Shown here piece by piece: positions 8,054 through 16,763 of a DNA stretch of 64,000 nucleotides; within the stretch, counting starts at the first letter, position 1, and each line of letters opens with the position of its first letter. This stretch comes from Telluria sp042683405. GTDB lineage: Bacteria > Pseudomonadota > Gammaproteobacteria > Burkholderiales > Burkholderiaceae_D. Where the stretch lies: NCBI RefSeq assembly GCF_042683405.1, contig NZ_JBHUJS010000003.1, positions 124,001-188,000 on the forward strand. Reading direction: 5' to 3'. The translations under genes and the position numbers were made by a program. The notes under the pieces are model-generated. The model was not told where the DNA came from. It did not search any database and saw nothing but the letters and a program-made list of their open reading frames with translations.

Positions 8054-8626
8054 TTTGAATATATAATCGACAGGCGGCGGTCAAACCTCTGCAGGTGTAA
8101 GAATTAAAACGATATTTTACACAGGGGCGTCTCCATCGGCCTCGCCTATTTTGCAAATACGATGGAAATAACGTGTACGCACAGCTTTGCGCGAATCAGG
8201 GTTGCACCCGTGTTGTAATCGGATGACGCGCAAGGGTGATGAGCTGGATAGTCTGGATTTGTAAGGATAAGTACCTGTCAGCCCGCCGCAAGGATGGCTT
8301 GCAGGATAAATGGCGTCGATAACGCTTGCCGTGTCCGCCTGGCGTGGAATGTGTCGCTGCACCCTGAAGCAGGTTGCCGACTGCCTGGCCTGGCCCACTA
8401 CGTGTCAGCATACCGCCCGCCCGTCGCGCGCCCCCACGTGGCCGCAGCGATGGTGAGTACAAGGGTGACGAATTGCGCTCGGCATGTCGATCGCCGTCCA
8501 TTGCGCCGAAATGCATCGGCCCCTCGCCGCTGCATGCCATAGGCATACCCACCTCCGACAACTCCGCTCGCGTACATCCCCTGTACTTTTACAGAGACCC
8601 TTCGGGGTTGCGGAGTTAACTTAAAA
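8054..8626 (+). promoter_or_regulatory. Long rne leader / divergent rne-rluC promoter region
   Basis: A 573-bp gene-free stretch between rluC and rne. Long rne 5' leaders are known in E. coli to mediate autoregulation by RNase E; a similar role here is an inference. GGAG at 8612-8615 serves as the rne ribosome-binding site, next to a small GACCCTTCGGGGTT hairpin at 8596-8609. I see no protein gene and no confident promoter hexamers in it. Confidence 0.5.
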
Positions 8627-11600
8627 ATGAAACGCATGTTGTTCAATGCGACGCAGCAGGAAGAACTGCGCGTCGCCATTGTCGACGGTCAGAAACTGAT
8701 CGACATCGACATCGAGACCGCTGGCCGTGAGCAGCGCAAATCCAATATCTACAAGGGCGTCATCACCCGCATCGAGCCTTCGCTCGAAGCGTGTTTCGTC
8801 AGCTACGGCGAAGACCGCCACGGCTTCCTGCCGTTCAAGGAAGTCGCGCGCACCTACTTCCGCGAAGGCGTGGACGTGCGCAACGCCACCATCAAGGATG
8901 CGCTGCGCGAAGGCCAGGAAATCATGGTCCAGGTCGAGAAGGAAGAACGCGGCAACAAGGGCGCAGCCCTGACCTCGTTCATCTCGCTGGCCGGCCGCTA
9001 CCTGGTGCTGATGCCGAACAACCCGCGCGGCGGCGGCGTATCGCGCCGTGTCGAGGGGGAAGAGCGCCAGGAACTGCGCGAGACCATGGACAAGCTGGAC
9101 CTGCCGCAAGGGATGTCCGTGATTGCCCGCACCGCAGGCATCGGCCGCACGGTCGAAGAACTGCAGTGGGACCTGAACTACCTGATGCAACTGTGGCGCG
9201 CGATCGAAGGCGCCGCCAAGTCGGCCAACGGCCCGTTCCTGATTTACCAGGAATCGTCGCTCGTGATCCGCGCGATCCGCGACTACTACCAGCCTGACAT
9301 CGGCGAGATCCTGATCGACACCGACGAGATCTACGACCAGGCGCACCAGTTCATGAGCCACGTGATGCCGGACATGGTCCACCGCGTCAAGCGCTACTCG
9401 GACGACGTGCCGCTGTTCTCGCGCTTCCAGATCGAACACCAGATCGAAACCGCGTACTCGCGCACCGTGCCGCTGCCATCGGGCGGTGCGATCGTGATCG
9501 ACCACACCGAAGCGCTGGTCTCCGTCGACGTCAACTCGGCCCGCGCAACGCGCGGCTCGGACATCGAGACGACCGCCTTCCACACCAACTGCGAAGCGGC
9601 CGAAGAAGTGGCCCGCCAGCTGCGCCTGCGCGACCTGGGCGGCCTGATCGTGATCGACTTCATCGACATGGAAGTGGCCAAGAACCAGCGCGAAGTCGAG
9701 CAGCGCCTGAAGGACGCCCTGCACCATGACCGTGCACGCGTCCAGATGGGCAAGATCTCCCGCTTCGGCCTGATGGAACTGTCGCGCCAGCGCCTGCGCC
9801 CTTCCCTGTCGGAAGGCTCGCACGTGACCTGCCCGCGCTGCTCCGGCACCGGCCATATCCGCGACACCGAGTCGTCCGCCCTGCAGGTGCTGCGCATCAT
9901 CCAGGAAGAGGCGATGAAGGAAAACTCGGCCACCATCCACGTGCAGGTGCCCGTGGACGTTGCCGCCTTCCTGCTCAACGAAAAGCGCGGCGAAGTCCTC
10001 AAGATCGAGACCCGCCACCGCATCAGCGTGATCCTCGTGCCGAACAAGCACCTGGAAACGCCGCACTACAAGCTGGAACGCATCAAGCACGACGACCCGC
10101 GCCTCGAAGCCGCCCAGTCCAGCTACACGCTGGCCGAGCAGGCCGACACCGACATGGCCTACGCCAAGCGCGAAAAGGAAGAACTCAAGCCGCGCCAGGA
10201 AGCCGTCGTCAAGACCATCACCCCGGCACAGCCGGCGCCGATGGTGGACCGCTCCGAAGCGACCAAGCCGGCGCCAGCGCCCGTGCTGGTGGCAAAGGAG
10301 CCGGAAGGCTTCCTCTCCAAAGTGTTCGGCTTCTTCTTCAAGAAGGAAGAGCCGAAACCGGTGGCCGTCGCTCCTGCAACCCCGGCCAAGCCGGCTGCGG
10401 GCGAACGCGGCGATCGCGCTGGCCGCAACCAGCGCAACCGTGGCGACCGCAAGAAGGGTGGCCGCGACCGCGAGGAAGGCAAGGAAGAAGTCTCCAAGCT
10501 GGAGTCGGCCGACAAACCTGGACGCCAGAAGCGCGAGCCACGCCCGCCGCGAGAAGCGCGCGAGCCACGCGACCAGGAAGCAGCAGTCACCGCAAAAGCC
10601 GAGCGCGGCGAACGTCCGGAACGTGCCGAGCGCGCGGAACGCGGCGAACGCGCAGAGCGTCCGCCACGCCAGCCGCGTGAGCGTGGCGAGCGCGCCGAGC
10701 GTCCGGTAGCAAGCGAAGCGCAAGCCGAGGAAACCAAGGCCAAGGTCATCCTGCCGGCAGTGGGCGGCATGGGCAACGCCGGCGTGTCCGTCGAGGTCGA
10801 ACAGGCGCCGGTCAAGACCGTCAAGCAGATCGGCCCGAACGGCGAAGAGATCGAAGTGGAAGTGGGCGGCGACGAGCCGCGCCGCCGCCGCCGCCGTGGT
10901 GGCCGCAACCGCAACCGCCGCGACCGCGACCAGGTCGAGGGCATGGAAGCTGAAGGCACGGAAGGCACGGAAGGCGCCGAAGGCGTGACCGTGATCGCCA
11001 CCGGCGAAATCATCGAGGCCGCACCGGCCGCCGCCGAAACGCCAGCGCCAGCAGCGCAGGGCGAGGGCCAGCCATGGTGGGCGCCTGAAAAGGTAGAAGC
11101 CCTGCACGCCAAGGCTCCGGCCCAGGCGGAAGCGCCGGCAGCAGAGGCGCCAGTTGCCGCAGCGCCAGTGGAAGCGCAAGCTGCCGCACCTGCACCGCAA
11201 GCCGTGACCACCGTTGCCCCGGCAGCGGAATCGGTCGAGCAGGCGCCGGAGGCTCCGGTTCCTGCAGCGGAATGGGTCGCGACCGAAACCCCGGTCGTCG
11301 CACCGGACACCAGGGTGGAAGTGCCGGCGGCCGAGACCACGGCAGCAGCGGTACAGGGCAACCTGTTCGCAGCAGCGCCGGTCGCAGCAGCGGCACAGCC
11401 AGCGGAAGCCCCGGCAGAGGCGCCTGCCGCCGAAGCTGCACCGGCAACCGAAGCGCTGGCCGACGCCGTTCCGGCCACCGCATGGACGCCTGCCGAGACC
11501 GAAGTCGCCCCAGCCGCCGAGACCAGGACCACAGCTGCTGCCCCGGCAGCGGCAATCGCCCCTGCTCCGGCATCGACCGCCGACCTCGACTCGCTGCTGA

Positions 11601-11764
11601 GCGCGGCCGGCCTGAGCATGGCGAGCACCGACCCTGCCAAGCTGCGTGCAGCGCAAGAGCAGACGGCAGCAGTTGCCGCCGCTGCCCCGCGTCCGCGCCG
11701 CGAGCGCAAGCCGCTGCCGCCGGCGGAAAACGAACCGCTCGTCCAGGTCGACACCCGCCGTTAA
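8627..11764 (+). CDS. rne: Ribonuclease E
   Basis: Endoribonuclease central to mRNA decay and rRNA/tRNA processing, and scaffold of the degradosome. The 1045-residue protein begins MKRMLFNATQQEELRVAIVD as in E. coli. It has an S1 domain (~35-120), a 5' sensor/RNase H-like region and a DNase I-like catalytic part (SVDVNSARATRG, IVIDFIDM near 300-350). The zinc-link cysteines lie in CPRCSGTGHI near residue 404. After residue ~530 the sequence is low-complexity and disordered: Arg/Glu blocks (RGERAERPPRQPRERGERAE, ~670-700), a second Arg-rich RRRRRRGGRNRNRRDRD block (~750), then a long Ala/Pro/Glu-rich tail. Such regions bind RNA and degradosome partners. A strong terminator follows. Confidence 0.97.
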   Translation: MKRMLFNATQQEELRVAIVDGQKLIDIDIETAGREQRKSNIYKGVITRIEPSLEACFVSYGEDRHGFLPFKEVARTYFREGVDVRNATIKDALREGQEIMVQVEKEERGNKGAALTSFISLAGRYLVLMPNNPRGGGVSRRVEGEERQELRETMDKLDLPQGMSVIARTAGIGRTVEELQWDLNYLMQLWRAIEGAAKSANGPFLIYQESSLVIRAIRDYYQPDIGEILIDTDEIYDQAHQFMSHVMPDMVHRVKRYSDDVPLFSRFQIEHQIETAYSRTVPLPSGGAIVIDHTEALVSVDVNSARATRGSDIETTAFHTNCEAAEEVARQLRLRDLGGLIVIDFIDMEVAKNQREVEQRLKDALHHDRARVQMGKISRFGLMELSRQRLRPSLSEGSHVTCPRCSGTGHIRDTESSALQVLRIIQEEAMKENSATIHVQVPVDVAAFLLNEKRGEVLKIETRHRISVILVPNKHLETPHYKLERIKHDDPRLEAAQSSYTLAEQADTDMAYAKREKEELKPRQEAVVKTITPAQPAPMVDRSEATKPAPAPVLVAKEPEGFLSKVFGFFFKKEEPKPVAVAPATPAKPAAGERGDRAGRNQRNRGDRKKGGRDREEGKEEVSKLESADKPGRQKREPRPPREAREPRDQEAAVTAKAERGERPERAERAERGERAERPPRQPRERGERAERPVASEAQAEETKAKVILPAVGGMGNAGVSVEVEQAPVKTVKQIGPNGEEIEVEVGGDEPRRRRRRGGRNRNRRDRDQVEGMEAEGTEGTEGAEGVTVIATGEIIEAAPAAAETPAPAAQGEGQPWWAPEKVEALHAKAPAQAEAPAAEAPVAAAPVEAQAAAPAPQAVTTVAPAAESVEQAPEAPVPAAEWVATETPVVAPDTRVEVPAAETTAAAVQGNLFAAAPVAAAAQPAEAPAEAPAAEAAPATEALADAVPATAWTPAETEVAPAAETRTTAAAPAAAIAPAPASTADLDSLLSAAGLSMASTDPAKLRAAQEQTAAVAAAAPRPRRERKPLPPAENEPLVQVDTRR

Positions 11765-11797
11765 AAAGTAGGGGGCCATCCCCAGCTTTTTAGCCGC

Positions 11798-11833
11798 AAA
11801 AAAGGGAAGCCAGCACACCGGCTTCCCTTTTTT
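11798..11833 (+). terminator. Intrinsic terminator of rne
   Basis: A 14-bp perfect stem (AAAAAAGGGAAGCC / GGCTTCCCTTTTTT) with an 8-nt loop and terminal U-run, 34 bp after the rne stop. Confidence 0.9.
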
Positions 11834-11909
11834 CATGGGGACGTCCCGCCTCGCCCCGAACAACGAGCCCGTCACCACCGTGATGGCCACCGCGTGATAT
11901 CGTATTGGA

Positions 11910-13019
11910 ATGTCTGAGAAGATCATTCCGCTGCGGGACGCGCGCCTGCCGCCCACCCCTCTTCCATCGGCCGTGGAAGCGCCGACCGGCCTGCTGGCCG
12001 ACGCGCTCGCGCGCCCCCTGCACGACCTGCGCATCTCGGTCACGGACCGCTGCAACTTCCGCTGCGTCTACTGCATGCCGAAGGAAGTGTTCGACAAGGA
12101 CTACCAGTACCTGCCGCACAGCGCCGTGCTGACGTTCGAGGAGATCGTCCGCATCGCGCGCATCTTCATCGCGCACGGCGTCGAGAAGATCCGCCTGACC
12201 GGCGGCGAGCCGCTGCTGCGCAAGGACATCGAGCGCCTGGTCGCCATGCTGCGCCAGCTCGACACGCCGTCCGGGCGCCCCATCGACCTGACGCTCACCA
12301 CCAACGGCTCCCTGCTGGCGCGCAAGGCCAGGGCGCTGAAGGAAGCGGGCCTGGACCGCGTGACCGTCTCGCTCGACGCGCTGGACGACGCGACCTTCCG
12401 CCGCATGAACGACGTCGACTACGCGGTCGAGGACGTGCTGCGCGGCCTGGACGCCGCGCACGCCGCGGGCCTGGGCCCGATCAAGGTCAACATGGTCGTC
12501 AAGCGCGGCATGAACGACGGCCAGGTGCTGCCGATGGCGCGCCACTTCAAGGACAGCCCGTTCATCCTGCGCTTCATCGAATACATGGACGTGGGCGCGT
12601 CCAACGGCTGGAAGATGGACGAAGTGATCCCGTCCGCCGACATCGTGCGCATGATCTCGGCCGAGATGCCGCTGGTTCCGCTGGACGCCAACTACAGCGG
12701 CGAGACCGCGGAGCGCTGGCGCTACGCCGACGGCAGCGGCGAAGTCGGCATGATCTCCAGCGTCACCCGGGCCTTCTGCTCCAGCTGCACGCGCGCGCGA
12801 CTGTCCACGGAGGGCAAGCTCTACACCTGCCTGTTCGCGACCGGCGGGCACGACCTGCGCGCCCTGCTGCGCGGCGGCGCCAGCGACGCGCAGGTGTCGA
12901 CTGCGGTGGCGCAGCTGTGGCGCGCGCGCACCGACCGCTATTCCGAAACACGCACCATCAACACCGAAGGCCTCGCGCCGGCGGCACGCAAAGTCGAGAT
13001 GTCCTACATCGGCGGATAA
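11910..13019 (+). CDS. moaA: GTP 3',8-cyclase MoaA
   Basis: Radical-SAM enzyme that, with MoaC, converts GTP to cyclic pyranopterin monophosphate in molybdenum-cofactor synthesis. In the 369-residue product the SAM-binding cluster motif CNFRCVYC is near residue 49. The second C-terminal Fe-S site is in FCSSCTRARLSTEGKLYTC near residues 290-308. The protein ends in the conserved Gly-Gly (SYIGG) needed for activity. Its TAA directly precedes the ATG of the mobA-moeA fusion, so the two are cotranslated. Confidence 0.96.
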   Translation: MSEKIIPLRDARLPPTPLPSAVEAPTGLLADALARPLHDLRISVTDRCNFRCVYCMPKEVFDKDYQYLPHSAVLTFEEIVRIARIFIAHGVEKIRLTGGEPLLRKDIERLVAMLRQLDTPSGRPIDLTLTTNGSLLARKARALKEAGLDRVTVSLDALDDATFRRMNDVDYAVEDVLRGLDAAHAAGLGPIKVNMVVKRGMNDGQVLPMARHFKDSPFILRFIEYMDVGASNGWKMDEVIPSADIVRMISAEMPLVPLDANYSGETAERWRYADGSGEVGMISSVTRAFCSSCTRARLSTEGKLYTCLFATGGHDLRALLRGGASDAQVSTAVAQLWRARTDRYSETRTINTEGLAPAARKVEMSYIGG

Positions 13020-14873
13020 ATGCACAAGAACGAACAGATCACCGGACTGGTACTCGCGGGCGGCCGCGGCACGCGCATGGGCAGCGTGAACAAGGGGCTG
13101 CAGCCGTTTCGCGGCACGACCATGGTGCAGCATGTGCTGGAGCGGCTCGCGCCGCAGGTCGGCCCCCTCGCCATCAACGCCAACAGCGACCTCGATCGCT
13201 ACGCCGCCTTCGGCCTGCCGGTGCTGCCGGACGTGACGTCCGGCTTTGCCGGCCCGCTCGCCGGGCTGGAAGCGGGACTGCGTGCCTGCAAAACCGATTA
13301 CCTGCTCACCGCGCCGTGCGATTCGCCCTTCCTGCCGCAGGACCTGGCGGCGCGGCTGTTCGAAGCGCTGCAGGCCCAGGAGGCCGACGTGGCCGTCGCC
13401 GTCACGCAGGAGGGCAAGCGCAGGCAGCCGCACCCCGTGTTCTGCCTGGTGCGCGCGTCCCTGCTGCCGTCGCTGAGCGACTACCTGCAGAATGGCGGAC
13501 GCAAGGTCGATGGCTGGTACGCGCAGATGAAAGTGGCCGAAGTGATGTTCGAGGATGCCGACGCCTTCCGCAACATCAACACCAGCGAGGAACTGCATGA
13601 GCTGGGAGGGGGACCGTCCCCGCAGGGGATCGTCCCCTCAGGCGACAGTCCCCAGGCCGAGATCAGCGTGCGCGATGCGCAGCGCGTGATCCGCGACACG
13701 GTCAGCCCGGTGCGCTCGGTCGAACACGTGGCCCTGCGCTCGGCCCTCGGCCGTGTCCTGGCGCAAGACGTGATCTCGCCCATCAACGTCCCCGCCCACG
13801 ACAACTCCGCGATGGACGGCTACGCTTTCGCGGGCGCCGGGCTAGGCGAGACCCCGCTCACGCTGCGCGTCGTTGGCACCGTGTATGCGGGCCGCCCTTC
13901 CGCCGCCGTTCCCGCGGCGGGCGAATGCGTGCGCATCATGACCGGCGCGATCATGCCGCCCGGCTGCGACACCGTGATCCCGCAGGAGCTGGTCGCATCG
14001 GCGGAGGGCGACACCGTCACCATCGCGCCCGGCAGCGTGCGCACCGGCGACAACCGCCGCTTCAAGGGCGAAGACCTGCAGCAGGGCGCCCCTGCCCTGC
14101 GCCGCGGCAAAGTCGTGCGCCCCGCCGACCTTGGCCTGATGGCATCGCTCGGCCTGGCCGAAGTGCCCGTGCAGCGCCGCCTGCGCGTCGCGTTCTTCTC
14201 GACCGGCGACGAACTGCGCTCGGTCGGCGAACCGCTCGCCGAAGGCTGCGTCTACGACAGCAACCGCTACACCATCTACGGCATGCTGCAGCGCCTCGGC
14301 TGCGAAGTGATCGACATGGGCGTCGTGCGCGACAGCCCGCAAGCGCTGGAAGAAGCGCTGCGCAGCGCCTGCGAGAACGCGGACGCCATCATCACCTCCG
14401 GCGGCGTCTCGGTCGGCGCGGCCGACTACACAAAACAGGTAATGGCGCAGCTGGGCGACGTCACGTTCTGGAAGATCGGCATGCGGCCGGGACGCCCGCT
14501 CGCGTTCGGGCGCATCGCATCGAATGGCCGCAGCGCCCTGCTGTTCGGGCTTCCGGGCAATCCGGTGGCGGTCATGGTGTCGTTCTACTTCTTCGCGCGC
14601 GAAGCGCTGCTGCGCATGATGGGTGCGGAAGCGCCGCTGCCGCTGCTGCGCGCGCGCTCGGTCGCGGCGATCCGCAAGAAGCCTGGCCGTACGGAGTACC
14701 AGCGCGGCATCCTGTCGGCCGATGGGCGCGAGGTGCGCATCACCGGCTCGCAGGGCTCGGGCATCCTGCGCTCGATGTCGGAAGCGAACTGCATGGTGGT
14801 GCTGCACGATGGCCAGGGCAGCATCGCAGCGGGCGACGAGGTCGACGTCCTCCCCTTTGAAGGCCTGGTGTGA
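13020..14873 (+). CDS. MobA-MoeA fusion: Mo-cofactor guanylyltransferase fused to molybdopterin molybdenumtransferase
   Basis: One 617-codon frame joins two normally separate Moco enzymes. Residues ~1-195 are MobA, which transfers GMP to Mo-molybdopterin: LAGGRGTRMGSVNKGLQPF at ~10, TAPCDSPFLP at ~98, NINTSEEL at the end. Residues ~213-617 are MoeA, which inserts molybdate into adenylylated molybdopterin: AHDNSAMDGYAF at ~260, TGDELRSVGEPL at ~400, SGGVSVGAADYTK at ~460, FGLPGNPVAVMVSF at ~510. The linker (~196-212, GGGPSPQGIVPSGDSPQ) is the in-frame translation of a dispersed palindromic repeat. Gene order moaA-mobA-moeA fits one Moco operon. No ribosome-binding site or good internal start for a separate MoeA is visible. 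Confidence 0.93.
   Translation: MHKNEQITGLVLAGGRGTRMGSVNKGLQPFRGTTMVQHVLERLAPQVGPLAINANSDLDRYAAFGLPVLPDVTSGFAGPLAGLEAGLRACKTDYLLTAPCDSPFLPQDLAARLFEALQAQEADVAVAVTQEGKRRQPHPVFCLVRASLLPSLSDYLQNGGRKVDGWYAQMKVAEVMFEDADAFRNINTSEELHELGGGPSPQGIVPSGDSPQAEISVRDAQRVIRDTVSPVRSVEHVALRSALGRVLAQDVISPINVPAHDNSAMDGYAFAGAGLGETPLTLRVVGTVYAGRPSAAVPAAGECVRIMTGAIMPPGCDTVIPQELVASAEGDTVTIAPGSVRTGDNRRFKGEDLQQGAPALRRGKVVRPADLGLMASLGLAEVPVQRRLRVAFFSTGDELRSVGEPLAEGCVYDSNRYTIYGMLQRLGCEVIDMGVVRDSPQALEEALRSACENADAIITSGGVSVGAADYTKQVMAQLGDVTFWKIGMRPGRPLAFGRIASNGRSALLFGLPGNPVAVMVSFYFFAREALLRMMGAEAPLPLLRARSVAAIRKKPGRTEYQRGILSADGREVRITGSQGSGILRSMSEANCMVVLHDGQGSIAAGDEVDVLPFEGLV
13606..13653. repeat. GGGGAC-GTCCCC repeat inside the mobA-moeA coding frame
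   Basis: Three GTCCCC-type units in 48 bp (GGGGGACCGTCCCC, GGGGATCGTCCCC, GACAGTCCCC) match the intergenic repeats at 3352, 36250 and 47308. They sit exactly at the junction between the two enzyme domains and are read through in frame. Confidence 0.85.
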
Positions 14874-15098
14874 ACAAACGGTCCCCGGAAAATAAATCCG
14901 AAATGATTAGGTGGATTGCCCAAATCCATGTATATTGACCTCTGCACTTCATCAAGCCGTAGTTATTGTTGGTCTCTTGCCCGTCTTGCTCTTCACAGAG
15001 CCATTCCTGTTTGAATCCCCATCGGTTGTATGTCTCTTGGTCGCAAGTGCGTCCCGGGCTTTGCCCTTTTTATTCAAACGTATTAGAGGAATGTACTC
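14874..15098 (+). promoter_or_regulatory. Promoter and long AT-richer leader of the cold-shock gene
   Basis: The 225-bp gap is visibly richer in A/T than its surroundings, and TATATT at 14931 is a possible -10. Long structured leaders control translation of cspA-type genes, so a thermosensing leader is plausible but not shown. AGAGGA at 15085-15090 is the ribosome-binding site for the ATG at 15099. The ATG at 15091 is out of frame. Confidence 0.45.
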
Positions 15099-15308
15099 AT
15101 GTCTATCCAAACCGGCACCGTCAAATGGTTCAACGATTCCAAGGGCTTCGGCTTCATCACTCCTGACGCAGGCGGCGCGGACCTGTTCGCCCACTTCCAG
15201 GACATCCAGGCCGACGGCTTCAAGAGCCTGAGCGAAAATCAACGCGTCTCGTTCGAGCGCAGCACCGGCCCTAAAGGCGACAAGGCGAGCAACATCCGCC
15301 CTGCGTAA
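15099..15308 (+). CDS. Cold-shock domain protein, CspA family
   Basis: A 69-residue single cold-shock domain that binds single-stranded RNA/DNA and acts as an RNA chaperone. Both RNA-binding motifs are present: KGFGFI (RNP1, residues ~16-21) and DLFAHF (RNP2, ~28-33, with Phe-Ala-His in place of the usual Val-His). It starts TGTVKWFNDSKGFGFITP, typical of betaproteobacterial CspA/CspE proteins. It is monocistronic, with a long leader and a terminator 115 bp downstream. Which paralogue it is cannot be told from the window. Confidence 0.95.
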   Translation: MSIQTGTVKWFNDSKGFGFITPDAGGADLFAHFQDIQADGFKSLSENQRVSFERSTGPKGDKASNIRPA

Positions 15309-15328
15309 ATAGCGCCAGTCACATGATG

Positions 15329-15392
15329 GCACCATGCAGATAGCGTGGGCCATCCGATGCAGCCACTCTCGCACCACGCAGATAGCGTGGGC
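15329..15392. repeat. Two tandem hairpin-forming repeats in the 3' region of the cold-shock gene
   Basis: GCACCAyGCAGATAGCGTGG plus GC occurs at 15329-15350 and 15371-15392, with one mismatch and a period of 42 bp. Each copy can fold (CCACGC-AGATA-GCGTGG). They lie between the csp stop and its terminator, so they would be in the mRNA. Confidence 0.8.
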
Positions 15393-15422
15393 TGAAACGA
15401 AGCGCATCGCGGACGATTGAAG

Positions 15423-15449
15423 AAAGCTCGCCAAGTGCGAGCTTTTTTT
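15423..15449 (+). terminator. Intrinsic terminator after the cold-shock gene
   Basis: A 9-bp stem AAAGCTCGC / GCGAGCTTT with loop CAAGT and a run of seven T. Confidence 0.88.
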
Positions 15450-15528
15450 ATGCGCGGGACCGGTACTTGTCGCCAAAGATGCTCAGCTGTATTATCGAAA
15501 ATCCATTTTTCGACTAGCGAGCAGGCCG

Positions 15529-16761
15529 ATGGCAACCGTAGTGTTCACCCACAGCGTCACCAGCAATGGACAACTCGTCCTGAACCTCTCCAGCGCGGAC
15601 CTTCCCGCCGGCGAACTGGCGTTCTCGCTCGCGTTCACCTACAACGCCCAGTCGGTCCGCTACGTCCAGACCAGATTCACCGGCTCGTCCGGATCCAGCA
15701 TCAGCGCCGGCGTCATGAACGGCCAGGGAACGATCGATGTCCAGGGCACCCTGTCGCCAAGCGCCAACGGTTTCGCCAGCTTCGTCTTCGACGCGTTCGG
15801 CGACGGTATCTTCGACGCCAACATCACGAGCTTCACGATCAACGGCACGCCGGTGACCTTTACCGATCCTGCGCCATACGCCTATCACCTGCCGCTCACG
15901 CTCACCGAAACGCTCGCGATCACGCAGGACATGATCACCAGCGGCACCTTCAACCCGTTCGACACCTACTCGCCGGAGCCGACCGTCAAGGTCCAGGGCC
16001 AGCACGGCACGGTCACCTTCAGCGACATGATCAACCGCGGCGAGTGGACCTACACGCCGGAGCCGGGCTTCTATGGCCGCGACTCGTTCACCATCGCCGT
16101 GTCGCAGGGCGGCTCGACCAAGGAAAAGACCTTCGTCCTCGACATCAGCCCGCGCGGCACGCCGAACTACGACACCTTCCATGCCAGCGCCGCCGACTAC
16201 ACCGTGGACGGCCGCGAAGGCATCGACACGCTGGTCTACAAGGGCGCGTTTGCGAACTTCACCATCGCCAGGAACGAATACGGATTCACCATCGTCGACA
16301 AGACCGGCGCCGAGGGCACCAATGAACTGGTGAACGTCGAGCGCATCAGGTTCGCCGACAAGACCTTCGCCCTGGACGTCGATGGCAACGCCGGCCAGGC
16401 CTACCGCCTGTACCAGGCCGCGTTCAACCGCACGCCGGATGGCGAGGGCCTCGCTTTCTGGATCGGCGCGCTGGACAAGGGGGTGCCGATGCTCACCGTG
16501 GCACAGCACTTCATCCAGTCCGCTGAATTCCAGACCGCGTATGGCAGCAACCTGACGAACGACGAACTCGTGCGCCAGTTCTACCAGAACATCCTGCACC
16601 GCGCAGGCGACCCGGATGGCATCGCGTTCTGGAAGGGCGTGCTGGACGACGGCGTGGCGCGCTCGGCGGTGCTGGCCGCGATCAGCGAGAGCGAAGAAAA
16701 CCGCGACGGCCTCGCCGCGCTCATCGGCAACGGCTTCGCCATCCCGGACATCGGCGGCTGA
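15529..16761 (+). CDS. DUF4214-containing, probably exported protein with Ig/cadherin-like region
   Basis: A 410-residue acidic protein without a Sec signal peptide. Residues ~1-120 form a beta-rich domain of unknown type. Residues ~150-210 show the pattern of cadherin-like/Big repeats found in RTX-type exoproteins (RGEWTYTPEPGFYGRDSF). Residues ~285-400 form a DUF4214 helical domain with two similar halves (YRLYQAAFNRTPDGEGLAFW and FYQNILHRAGDPDGIAFW). DUF4214 is common in large type I-secreted or S-layer-associated proteins. Secretion by a type I system encoded elsewhere is inferred, and no transporter is nearby. The ATG at 15529 has only a weak ribosome-binding site (GAGCAGG). Confidence 0.8.
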   Translation: MATVVFTHSVTSNGQLVLNLSSADLPAGELAFSLAFTYNAQSVRYVQTRFTGSSGSSISAGVMNGQGTIDVQGTLSPSANGFASFVFDAFGDGIFDANITSFTINGTPVTFTDPAPYAYHLPLTLTETLAITQDMITSGTFNPFDTYSPEPTVKVQGQHGTVTFSDMINRGEWTYTPEPGFYGRDSFTIAVSQGGSTKEKTFVLDISPRGTPNYDTFHASAADYTVDGREGIDTLVYKGAFANFTIARNEYGFTIVDKTGAEGTNELVNVERIRFADKTFALDVDGNAGQAYRLYQAAFNRTPDGEGLAFWIGALDKGVPMLTVAQHFIQSAEFQTAYGSNLTNDELVRQFYQNILHRAGDPDGIAFWKGVLDDGVARSAVLAAISESEENRDGLAALIGNGFAIPDIGG

Positions 16762-16763
16762 GC

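Noticed and set aside
10560..10710. Repetitive GAACGC/GAGCGC sequence in rne, considered as a tandem repeat or CRISPR-like array
   Set aside because: It encodes the Arg/Glu-rich RNA-binding region of RNase E; there are no uniform repeats and spacers.
8621..12055. A 1144-codon minus-strand frame opposite rne and moaA
   Set aside because: Antisense shadow of rne, composed of Arg/Gly/Cys-rich low-complexity sequence.
11790..13598. A 602-codon minus-strand frame opposite moaA and mobA
   Set aside because: Shadow of the two Moco genes; no family features.
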